Source of the DNA: Alcaligenaceae bacterium
GTDB lineage: Bacteria > Pseudomonadota > Gammaproteobacteria > Burkholderiales > Burkholderiaceae
NCBI GenBank assembly: GCA_947445495.1
Contig: CANFEI010000109.1
Location: 1 to 5,340, forward strand
Direction: 5' to 3'
Length of the DNA stretch: 5,340 nucleotides
Positions within the stretch are counted from its first letter, which is position 1. Each line of letters starts with the position of its first letter. The translations under genes were made by a program, and so were the position numbers. Below are positions 1 to 5,318 of the stretch, in pieces. The notes below the pieces were generated by a model. The model had not been told where the DNA came from. It did not search any database and worked only from the letters and a program-made list of their open reading frames with translations.

Positions 1-6
1 CGACCC

Positions 7-297
7 ATGTCGGCAGAAATCAAACATGTCTTGACGACCCTTTCAAACACGCCTGGGCAGATCGCCTGCTTACGCTCGCAAGGTGTGAGCTTGGGCCCTC
101 AAGCATCTCTTTATGTATTCGACAATATACAGATAACCTACGATACCCATTGTCCGTTCGTTCTGCAGCAGACCACGCGCAAAAAACTAACGGAAGGCCT
201 AGCAGGCTATAGCGATAATGCGTCAGTCTTATGGCTTGGTTCGCGTGGCGCCGACCGTTTCGATCGTTATCGACTCTTGCGTGTGCCCGTCAAATGA
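7..297 (+). CDS. Hypothetical protein, possibly the C-terminal part of a longer protein
   Basis: A 96-residue frame that I do not recognise. It reads from an ATG six bases inside the left edge, and the two codons before that ATG are also open, so the visible Met may be internal and the gene may begin outside the window; no ribosome-binding site can be judged. The product is soluble-looking, with no membrane segment or signal peptide. It has two cysteines (in QIACLRS and DTHCPFV) that do not form a known metal motif, and a basic, arginine-rich C-terminus around residues 79-96 (GSRGADRFDRYRLLRVPVK). Its TGA stop overlaps the ATG of the MATE gene by four bases (ATGA), an operon-type junction that supports real translation and suggests the two are co-transcribed. 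I considered a chorismate-lyase-like C-terminus because of the basic tail, but the conserved residues are not there. Coding status is inferred from the overlap, not from homology. Confidence 0.5.
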   Translation: MSAEIKHVLTTLSNTPGQIACLRSQGVSLGPQASLYVFDNIQITYDTHCPFVLQQTTRKKLTEGLAGYSDNASVLWLGSRGADRFDRYRLLRVPVK

Positions 298-1691
298 GCG
301 TGGTAGACACGTCACCTCGTTCGGTCCGCGAAACCCTTAGAGCAATCTTCAAGCAATCTTGGCCCGTATTGATTAGTCAATGGGCCAGCATGGCCTTTGG
401 TGTGCTGGATACCGCCATGACAGGCCATGCCGGATCCGTAGATCTCGCCATCATGGCGCTGTCCATCTCTATCTACATCACCGTATTTATTGGACTGATG
501 GGCGTCATGCATGCACTGATCCCTATTCAAGCTCAACACGTTGGCGCAGGCGAGCTCGACCGAGTCGGACACATTTGGGGTCAAGGTGTCTGGGTCTCGC
601 TCGTACTCTCGGTCGTGGGCGGCGCGGTGATGATGTTTCCGGACGTCTGGCTATCGTACTCAGGCGACGTTGATCCTGCCGTGCGCGCGGGCGTGAAGAG
701 TTATCTGCTCGCGCTCACCTTTGCTCTTCCTGCCGCACTGATGTTCCGTACGGTCTATGCGCTCGCGAACGCCGTCTCTCGCCCCAAGCTGATCATGGCG
801 ATTAACTTAATTGGCATCGTATTAAAGATCTTTCTTAACTGGTTACTGATATTTGGCCATTGGGGCATGCCGGCGCTTGGCGCGACAGGCGCAGGCATTT
901 CCTCTGCCATCGTCATGTGGATCAACCTTGGCATCGGCCTCTGGTTTATTTATCACACCCCGTTCTACAAACAGTTCGGACTCAAGCTCGGTGCGCCAGA
1001 CATCAAGGCATTGTGGAGCATTTTGCGTCTGGGAATCCCGATGGGCGGCTCCTACCTGGTCGAGGTATGTGCCTTTACATTCATGGCCTTGCTCGTCGCA
1101 CAGGAAGGCACCGCAGTCATTGGCGGTCATCAGATCACCGCGAACTTAGCGGCACTCGCTTACATGATGCCGATGTCGATTGGGGTGGCGACTGCCGCCC
1201 TCACCGCCCAGGCAATCGGTGCGAGACAGATACAGCAAGCCCATCGAACTAGCATGGTAGGCTTGATGGTTGGCTTGTTTGGCGCAATGATCACAGCCTG
1301 CTTTTTATATTTTGGTCGAGATATGATCGTGTCAACCTACACCAGCGATCTGGCGGTGGCTGCTGTTGCACTATCTCTGTTAGCGCTCCTACCGTTCTTC
1401 CACATCGTCGACGCAATGCAATGCATCAATAGCTACTTATTACGCGCACACAAGGTTGCCGTTGTGCCCCTGCTTCTACAAATTGTGGCCCTGATGACAA
1501 TTGGATTGTTTGGGGGCTGGTGGCTAGGCTTTGGTCCTGGTAAAGGCTTGATTGAACCTTTGCGTAATCAGCTCTTAGCCGGATCACCAGTCGGTGCGGG
1601 CAGCATGTGGCTCATGGCGACCGTTGGCCTAAGCACCTCTGCTATCTTGTTACACAGCTGGTACCGGTACATTATTCGGCACAAATACTAG
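294..1691 (+). CDS. MATE-family multidrug/cation efflux antiporter (NorM-like)
   Basis: A 465-residue inner-membrane antiporter expected to export organic cations or drugs in exchange for Na+ or H+. Length fits the NorM branch of the MATE family (about 450-480), and hydrophobicity suggests about twelve membrane helices in two six-helix halves. The first helix region (about 23-44) reads SWPVLISQWASMAFGVLDTAMTG up to Gly44, the typical NorM opening. Three acidic residues match the transport-linked carboxylates of Vibrio NorM: Asp39 (GVLDT), Glu257 (GGSYLVEV) and Asp373 (FFHIVDAM). The second half opens with LRLGIPMGG, mirroring the first. The frame is open upstream to an ATG at 231, but I chose 294: the protein from there starts where the family starts, its ATG overlaps the preceding stop (ATGA), and the extra 21 residues are arginine-rich read-through of the upstream gene's alternate frame. 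No clear Shine-Dalgarno precedes 294, so translational coupling is likely. The gene ends four bases from the convergent orn stop. Substrate and coupling ion cannot be read from sequence. Confidence 0.94.
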   Translation: MSVVDTSPRSVRETLRAIFKQSWPVLISQWASMAFGVLDTAMTGHAGSVDLAIMALSISIYITVFIGLMGVMHALIPIQAQHVGAGELDRVGHIWGQGVWVSLVLSVVGGAVMMFPDVWLSYSGDVDPAVRAGVKSYLLALTFALPAALMFRTVYALANAVSRPKLIMAINLIGIVLKIFLNWLLIFGHWGMPALGATGAGISSAIVMWINLGIGLWFIYHTPFYKQFGLKLGAPDIKALWSILRLGIPMGGSYLVEVCAFTFMALLVAQEGTAVIGGHQITANLAALAYMMPMSIGVATAALTAQAIGARQIQQAHRTSMVGLMVGLFGAMITACFLYFGRDMIVSTYTSDLAVAAVALSLLALLPFFHIVDAMQCINSYLLRAHKVAVVPLLLQIVALMTIGLFGGWWLGFGPGKGLIEPLRNQLLAGSPVGAGSMWLMATVGLSTSAILLHSWYRYIIRHKY

Positions 1692-1695
1692 GGCT

Positions 1696-2286
1696 CTAAA
1701 GTTTAATGAATACGTCGCGATAGTATTTCAGCTCGTCGATTGATTCATAGATATCAGCCAGTGCTTCATGCTTACTGCGCTTTTCAAAGCCCTTCAGTAG
1801 CTCAGGCTTCCAGCGCCGGGCAAGCTCTTTTAGCGTACTCACATCGACCGTACGATAATGAAAAAACTGTTCTAGTTTGGGCATGTACTTGAACATAAAC
1901 CGACGATCTTGACTGACGGTATTGCCGCACAGAGGTGATTTACCCGCCGGCACATACTGCGACAAAAACGCGATCAGTTCATCCTGTGCCTGGTCTTCTG
2001 TCAGGGTGGAAGTCTTGACTTTTGCGGTCAAGCCACTCTTGCTGTGGGTCGAGCGGTTCCAGCTATCCATCGCGTCCAACAAACTATCGGGCTGATGAAT
2101 CACGAGCACCGGGCCCTCGGCAACAATCGTTAGATCAGGCTCCGTCACCACGACAGCCACCTCGATAATGCGCTCCTTTTCGGGATCTAGTCCCGTCATC
2201 TCCATATCGAGCCACACCAAACGGAATTCGTTGGGCACAGTTTTGACGGCTGCTGGGGTTGCGCTTTTCGAGGCAGTCTTAGTCAT
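1696..2286 (-). CDS. orn: Oligoribonuclease (DEDDh 3'-5' exoribonuclease)
   Basis: Oligoribonuclease degrades RNA fragments of two to five nucleotides to mononucleotides in the cytoplasm, completing mRNA decay; the family also hydrolyses pGpG, the linear product of cyclic-di-GMP breakdown. The 196-residue protein carries the whole DEDDh set: Asp27 and Glu29 ([11 protein letters not shown]), Asp127 ([11 protein letters not shown]), and His173 with Asp178 ([10 protein letters not shown]). Long blocks match E. coli Orn as I know it, including [26 protein letters not shown] and the C-terminal FIKL. It is longer than the usual 180 or so residues because of a Lys/Ala/Thr/Ser-rich leader of about 19 residues before the first strand. 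I kept the ATG at 2286 because GGA lies seven bases upstream; a GTG at 2238 would give a 180-residue protein of normal length, without a visible ribosome-binding site. The gene diverges from the M48 peptidase gene over 58 bp and converges on the MATE gene. Confidence 0.97.
   Translation of the reverse strand: MTKTASKSATPAAVKTVPNEFRLVWLDMEMTGLDPEKERIIEVAVVVTEPDLTIVAEGPVLVIHQPDSLLDAMDSWNRSTHSKSGLTAKVKTSTLTEDQAQDELIAFLSQYVPAGKSPLCGNTVSQDRRFMFKYMPKLEQFFHYRTVDVSTLKELARRWKPELLKGFEKRSKHEALADIYESIDELKYYRDVFIKL
2236..2238 (-). other. Alternative GTG start for orn
   Basis: Codon 17 of orn is GTG. Starting here would give [16 protein letters not shown] at the N-terminus and 180 residues, close to the 181 of E. 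coli Orn. No Shine-Dalgarno-like purine run lies just upstream. This site becomes the only usable start if the minus-strand promoter-like pair at 2290-2318 is real, because its transcripts would begin at or just inside the ATG at 2286. Confidence 0.3.
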
Positions 2287-2291
2287 ATAAT
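2286..2291 (+). promoter_or_regulatory. Candidate -10 box for the M48 peptidase-rsgA unit
   Basis: A perfect TATAAT lies on the plus strand, 53 bp before the M48 start codon and overlapping the first base of the orn start codon. Transcription from it would begin near 2298 and give a leader of about 47 bases. The -35 region at the right distance (GCTTTT around 2263-2268) matches the consensus poorly and there is no TGn extension, so this is a candidate based on the -10 alone. The divergent layout requires some promoter in or near this spacer. Confidence 0.35.
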
Positions 2292-2318
2292 TATCCGGTT
2301 AAAACCCGATTTTCTCAC
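2290..2318 (-). promoter_or_regulatory. Candidate orn promoter overlapping its start codon region
   Basis: On the minus strand GTGAGA (2318-2313) resembles a -35 box at four of six positions and GATAAT (2295-2290) a -10 box at five of six, separated by 17 bp. The transcript would begin around 2283, at or just inside the ATG at 2286, which fits poorly with that start and better with the GTG at 2238. The -10 shares two bases with the opposed TATAAT, so the two could not be occupied at once. Short motif matches of this kind arise by chance. Confidence 0.25.
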
Positions 2319-2319
2319 A

Positions 2320-2334
2320 TGCCGTCTCCCGGCA
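2320..2334 (+). repeat. Small GC-rich hairpin in the M48 leader
   Basis: TGCCG and CGGCA form a five-base-pair stem around the loop TCTCC. It ends three bases before the AGG at 2338-2340 that is the likely ribosome-binding site of the M48 gene. It lacks a following T-run, so it is not a terminator in either direction. It might modestly limit access to the ribosome-binding site, or be chance. Confidence 0.3.
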
Positions 2335-2337
2335 GTT

Positions 2338-2340
2338 AGG
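2338..2340 (+). promoter_or_regulatory. Ribosome-binding site of the M48 peptidase gene
   Basis: AGG within TTAGG lies four bases before the ATG at 2345. It is short and slightly close, but it is the only purine core in the leader, and it supports this start, which also gives the expected hydrophobic first segment. Confidence 0.5.
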
Positions 2341-2344
2341 TCAC

Positions 2345-3589
2345 ATGCTCACTATCCTTTTTGTTGTGCTGTTGTTTGTCATGCTGGGTATCCGGATTTG
2401 GTTGTCCTCTCGCCAAATCCGCCACGTCATGGCGCATCGCAATGACGTTCCCAAAGAGTTCGCCTCCAAGATCGGGCTGGCTAGCCATCAGCGTGCCGCC
2501 GACTACACCGTCGCTAAGGTAAGACTGGGCATCTTCGAAAGGCTATTTGATGCTGCCGTACTGATCGGTTTGACTTTACTTGGCGGCCTGCAATATATCG
2601 ACACCTTAACGAGCAGCGTGACCTCGCATACTCTGTTGCGCCAAGTGCTTCTGGTCGTTGCTGTCTTGTCGCTCTTTGGCGTCCTTGGTATGCCCTTCAC
2701 GCTATATCGACAATTTAAACTTGAGGCCCACTTTGGCTTTAATCGCATGACACTAAAAATGTTTGTCGGCGACACGATTAAAGAGACATTGCTCGGTGCT
2801 CTCTTAGGTATTCCTCTGATTGCCGCCGTGCTGTGGCTCATGGCTGAAGCAGGTAGTCTTTGGTGGCTCTGGGCATGGGCACTTTGGTCTGGCTTCTCAC
2901 TTCTGCTCGCATTTATTTACCCAACATGGATCGCGCCAGTATTTAACAAGTTCACAGCGCTAGACGATGTTGCACTAGCCGAACGAATCCAAGAACTCGC
3001 CAACCGCTGTGGGTTCACCCTGAGCGGCTTGTTTGTCATGGATGGTTCCAAACGTTCCGCGCACGGCAACGCATACTTCACAGGTTTTGGTCGAGCGCGC
3101 AGAATTGTCTTCTTTGACACCTTGCTGGCTCGCTTAACGCCGAACGAAATTATCGCTGTGCTTGCACACGAACTCGGTCACTTCAAGCACCGTCATATCC
3201 TGAAACGTATGATCACCATGTTTATCAGCTCACTCATCTTTTTTGCCTTGCTCGGTTGGCTTGCCACGCAGAGTTGGTTTTACACCGACCTAGGGGTCAC
3301 TCCCCAACTGGGTGAGCGTAACGACGCCATGGCCTTACTTTTGTTTTTTCTGGTTGTACCTATCTTTACCTTTGGGCTGACTCCGCTCAAAAGTTGGCTA
3401 TCGCGTCGCGATGAGTTTCAGGCGGATCGCTTTGCCCGAGACCAAAGCTCGGCAGACGAGCTCGTCAACGCGCTGGTGAAACTGATGGACGATAACGCAT
3501 CAACCCTCACGCCAGATCCTGTGCACTCTGCTTTTTACGACAGCCATCCGCCCGCCACGATTCGTATTCGGCACTTGACGACCGCATGA
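2345..3589 (+). CDS. M48 family membrane zinc metallopeptidase (Ste24/CAAX protease 1-like)
   Basis: A 414-residue integral-membrane zinc endopeptidase. The catalytic motif is HELGH at 275-279 (zinc ligands His275 and His279, catalytic Glu276), followed by the third ligand Glu357 in SRRDEFQADRFA. The C-terminal HSAFYDSHPP (394-403) recalls the SHPP motif of eukaryotic Ste24/ZMPSTE24, and the N-terminal SHQRAADYTVAKVR (47-60) is the matching family signature. I see about seven hydrophobic segments, roughly 2-20, 67-85, 97-121, 145-167, 172-200, 289-308 and 328-352, like Ste24, with the active site between the last two. This architecture separates it from the shorter four-helix HtpX. Bacteria generally lack prenylated CAAX proteins, so a role in membrane-protein quality control is inferred rather than shown. 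The gene diverges from orn and its stop overlaps the rsgA start by four bases, so the two are surely co-transcribed. No key residue is missing. Confidence 0.94.
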   Translation: MLTILFVVLLFVMLGIRIWLSSRQIRHVMAHRNDVPKEFASKIGLASHQRAADYTVAKVRLGIFERLFDAAVLIGLTLLGGLQYIDTLTSSVTSHTLLRQVLLVVAVLSLFGVLGMPFTLYRQFKLEAHFGFNRMTLKMFVGDTIKETLLGALLGIPLIAAVLWLMAEAGSLWWLWAWALWSGFSLLLAFIYPTWIAPVFNKFTALDDVALAERIQELANRCGFTLSGLFVMDGSKRSAHGNAYFTGFGRARRIVFFDTLLARLTPNEIIAVLAHELGHFKHRHILKRMITMFISSLIFFALLGWLATQSWFYTDLGVTPQLGERNDAMALLLFFLVVPIFTFGLTPLKSWLSRRDEFQADRFARDQSSADELVNALVKLMDDNASTLTPDPVHSAFYDSHPPATIRIRHLTTA

Positions 3590-4485
3590 GCCTGCGCGTA
3601 CAGGGTCGGGTGATTGCGGCGCACGGGCGCCACTACACCGTAGAGATCGGGGATCAAACCTTACTAAAGTGCTATCCCCGCGGCAAAAAAAATGAAGCGG
3701 CTGTGGGTGACTACGTTGAAATTACTCGACAGGGTCAGGACGAAGGTGCACTGGAGTCGATCCAGCCGCGTAAAAATCTTTTGTTTCGCTCCGACGAGTC
3801 TCGTAGCAAGCAGTTCGCCGCGAATGTGGACCAACTGCTCATTGTGATTGCAATTGAGCCCACGTTTTCCGATGACTTACTCGGCCGTGCACTGGCTGGC
3901 GCCTGGTCAGCCGACATCACTCCCGTCATTTTACTCAACAAGGTTGATCTCACCGAAGGACTGCCTGCGGCTCAAGCTAAACTCGCCCCCTTTCGCAAGC
4001 TAGGGGTCCAAGTGCTTGAGTTGTGCGCGCGAGACCCAGATAGCGTGAACGAGGTTGTTTTACCTTTACTACGCGAAAAAACCTCGTTGCTGCTCGGACA
4101 AAGTGCGATGGGTAAATCAACCTTACTCAACACCTTGGTGCCACTTGCGCTGGCCGCAACACAAACACACTCGATTGCACTCGGCGCGGGCCGACACACC
4201 ACCACAAGCACGAAGCTCTATCACTTACCTGATCAAGGTGGAGATTTAATTGACTCACCTGGGTTTCAAGGCTTTGGGCTTCTGCACCTGAGTCGTGAAG
4301 ACATCGAGCGTGGATTTCCTGAGTTCACCGAGCATATTGCACAATGCAGGTTTTATAACTGCACGCATCAACACGAACCAGGTTGTGGCGTGCTCGCGGC
4401 ACTTGCTCGGCAGGAAATCGATGCCGCACGACACGCCCTGTATGTTCGCCTGTTAGACGCTAAAACTGCGCATGAGAGCTATTAG
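3586..4485 (+). CDS. rsgA: Ribosome small-subunit-dependent GTPase A
   Basis: RsgA (YjeQ) is a cytoplasmic GTPase that binds the late pre-30S or 30S subunit, tests the decoding centre, and releases factors such as RbfA on GTP hydrolysis. The 299-residue protein has the three expected parts: an N-terminal OB-fold (about 1-65), a circularly permuted GTPase domain, and a C-terminal zinc finger. The permuted motif order is visible: G4 NKVD (118-121), G1 GQSAMGKST (171-179), G2 GRHTTT (202-207), G3 DSPG (223-226). The zinc ligands are Cys254, Cys259, His261 and Cys267 in CRFYNCTHQHEPGC. The G1 loop has Ala174 where glycine is usual, but the GxxxxGK[ST] pattern is intact. The N-terminus is shorter than in E. 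coli, as I recall is common in betaproteobacteria. There is no good Shine-Dalgarno; the ATG overlaps the M48 stop (ATGA), pointing to translational coupling. An eight-A run at 3685-3692 falls at codons 34-36. Confidence 0.97.
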   Translation: MSLRVQGRVIAAHGRHYTVEIGDQTLLKCYPRGKKNEAAVGDYVEITRQGQDEGALESIQPRKNLLFRSDESRSKQFAANVDQLLIVIAIEPTFSDDLLGRALAGAWSADITPVILLNKVDLTEGLPAAQAKLAPFRKLGVQVLELCARDPDSVNEVVLPLLREKTSLLLGQSAMGKSTLLNTLVPLALAATQTHSIALGAGRHTTTSTKLYHLPDQGGDLIDSPGFQGFGLLHLSREDIERGFPEFTEHIAQCRFYNCTHQHEPGCGVLAALARQEIDAARHALYVRLLDAKTAHESY

Positions 4486-4499
4486 CTTTTTCTGATGCG
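4469..4499. terminator. Weak imperfect inverted repeat at the rsgA 3' end
   Basis: CGCAT (4469-4473) pairs with ATGCG (4495-4499), and, after one mismatch, AGA (4475-4477) pairs with TCT (4491-4493). Inside lies GCT-ATT-AGC over the rsgA stop codon, followed by a T-run at 4487-4491. Read on the plus strand, the small inner hairpin plus T-run could act as a poor intrinsic terminator for rsgA in the short convergent gap. The stem is thin and interrupted, so it may be chance. Confidence 0.25.
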
Positions 4500-4514
4500 A
4501 GTCGTTGTTTCAAA

Positions 4515-5252
4515 CTACGTTTGCGCCGCAGCCGCTTCCGATAAGATCTGGCACATCCCCAACAGCATGGCTGCCGTCGCACCCCAAATAAAAAATTGAT
4601 TCCAGGGCACCGAGTAGTATTGCCGTAAGGCGCCATCAGCGAGCTTGACCTGATGAAACCGATAGTTTGCCGTGTTAGTCAGAAAGCGCAGAGGCACTTC
4701 AAAAACTTCTGCCACTTCAAACGCATCAGGACTGAGCGTAAAACCCGGCTGCACCAGGGCGGTTACCGGACTGACAGAGAAGCCTGTCCCCGTGATGTAG
4801 CGTGGTAAGCCACCCAAACACTCAACAAACGTTCGCGATAAGCCCGTCTCTTCTTCGGTCTCACGCAAGGCCGTTGCGCGCACATCAATGTCACTTGCCT
4901 CAACGCGCCCGCCGGGAAAACTGATTTGTCCGGCATGGTCATTCAAATGCGCCGTGCGTTGGGTCAGCAGGACCGTCATACCATCGGGGCGCATCACAAT
5001 AGGCACAAGCACGGCTGCCTCAACGGGCGTGCCTTCACGACCTGGTGCTCTGCGCAGAGACTCGTCGGGAATATTTAAAGGTCGTTGGATGGAGCCAGCC
5101 AATACCTGCTTAATCCACGTGGGGGTGAGAAACTTTTCGGGTACAGACCCGAACGGCAGTTCCGATGGCACCCAAGGCTGCGTCATCGGATCAAACGACG
5201 GGCGCACCGGTGCACGTCTTGAACGTATTGCGTCAGGTTTATCAGCGGCCAT
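4515..5252 (-). CDS. NudL-type Nudix hydrolase, probable coenzyme A pyrophosphatase
   Basis: A 245-residue cytoplasmic Nudix hydrolase, most like the family that cleaves CoA and its derivatives to 4'-phosphopantetheine and 3',5'-ADP with Mg2+ or Mn2+. The CoA-type signature preceding the Nudix box is clear: LLTQRTAHLNDHAGQISFPGG (about 95-115). The box then reads GGRVEASD...TALRETEEETGL (114-138), with Arg130, Glu131, Glu134 and Glu135 as the catalytic and metal-binding core. The C-terminal ITGTGFSVSPVTALV and WNQFFIWGATAAML segments resemble E. coli NudL. About 70 N-terminal residues precede the fold, opening with a basic, proline-containing stretch (1-22), so the protein is longer than NudL (about 190). 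I chose the ATG at 5252 because TAGG lies five bases before it; Met23 has no comparable site. The gene converges on rsgA and starts 32 bp from a strong terminator. Exact substrate is inferred from family. Confidence 0.92.
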   Translation of the reverse strand: MAADKPDAIRSRRAPVRPSFDPMTQPWVPSELPFGSVPEKFLTPTWIKQVLAGSIQRPLNIPDESLRRAPGREGTPVEAAVLVPIVMRPDGMTVLLTQRTAHLNDHAGQISFPGGRVEASDIDVRATALRETEEETGLSRTFVECLGGLPRYITGTGFSVSPVTALVQPGFTLSPDAFEVAEVFEVPLRFLTNTANYRFHQVKLADGALRQYYSVPWNQFFIWGATAAMLLGMCQILSEAAAAQT

Positions 5253-5257
5253 AAGCG

Positions 5258-5261
5258 CCTA
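5258..5261 (-). promoter_or_regulatory. Ribosome-binding site deciding the Nudix gene start
   Basis: TAGG on the minus strand lies five bases upstream of the ATG at 5252. It favours this start over Met23, which has only a weak purine stretch upstream. Confidence 0.55.
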
Positions 5262-5284
5262 TTAAGCGTAAGGGTAAGACTGAA

Positions 5285-5318
5285 AAATTAAAAAGCACCC
5301 GAAGGTGCTTTTTAATTT
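5285..5318 (-). terminator. Strong intrinsic terminator, structurally bidirectional
   Basis: A perfect 15-bp inverted repeat (5285-5299 with 5304-5318) surrounds a four-base loop. The core GCACC/GGTGC stem is flanked on both sides by A/T runs, so each strand ends the stem with GGTGCTTTTTAATTT, a classic Rho-independent layout. On the minus strand the loop reads C(TTCG)G, the extra-stable UUCG tetraloop; on the plus strand it reads CGAA. The preferred direction is therefore minus, terminating an operon that enters from beyond 5340. By recalled Burkholderiales gene order this would be the rplS-containing ribosomal operon, but none of that gene is visible. It lies 32 bp upstream of the Nudix start codon. 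Confidence 0.85.

Noticed and set aside
231..293. Longer MATE N-terminus starting at the ATG at 231
   Set aside because: The added residues are basic and lie wholly inside the preceding reading frame; the family start matches the ATG at 294, which forms an ATGA overlap.
341..360. Nine-base direct repeat AGCAATCTT, two copies three bases apart
   Set aside because: It lies within MATE coding sequence, the copies are read in different frames, and only two exist; likely chance.
312..584. Minus-strand frame of 90 residues inside the MATE gene
   Set aside because: It is antisense to a clearly recognised transporter, has no recognisable motif and is best explained as a shadow frame.
860..1252. Plus-strand 130-residue frame inside the MATE gene
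   Set aside because: Its composition (rich in Arg, His, Trp) is typical of an out-of-frame reading of a membrane-protein gene.
2243..2248. TTGACG on the plus strand as a -35 box for the M48 gene
   Set aside because: It is 37 bp from the TATAAT at 2286, and no acceptable -10 lies 16-18 bp downstream.
2503..2841. Minus-strand 112-residue frame inside the M48 gene
   Set aside because: Antisense to a strongly supported coding region; no motif or start signal.
3586..4485. Possible pterin carbinolamine dehydratase gene between the M48 gene and rsgA, as I recall from some relatives
   Set aside because: The two genes overlap by four bases here, so there is no room for it.
4888..5265. Plus-strand 125-residue frame opposite the Nudix gene
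   Set aside because: It overlaps the N-terminal half of the Nudix gene, whose motifs are unmistakable; no family resemblance.
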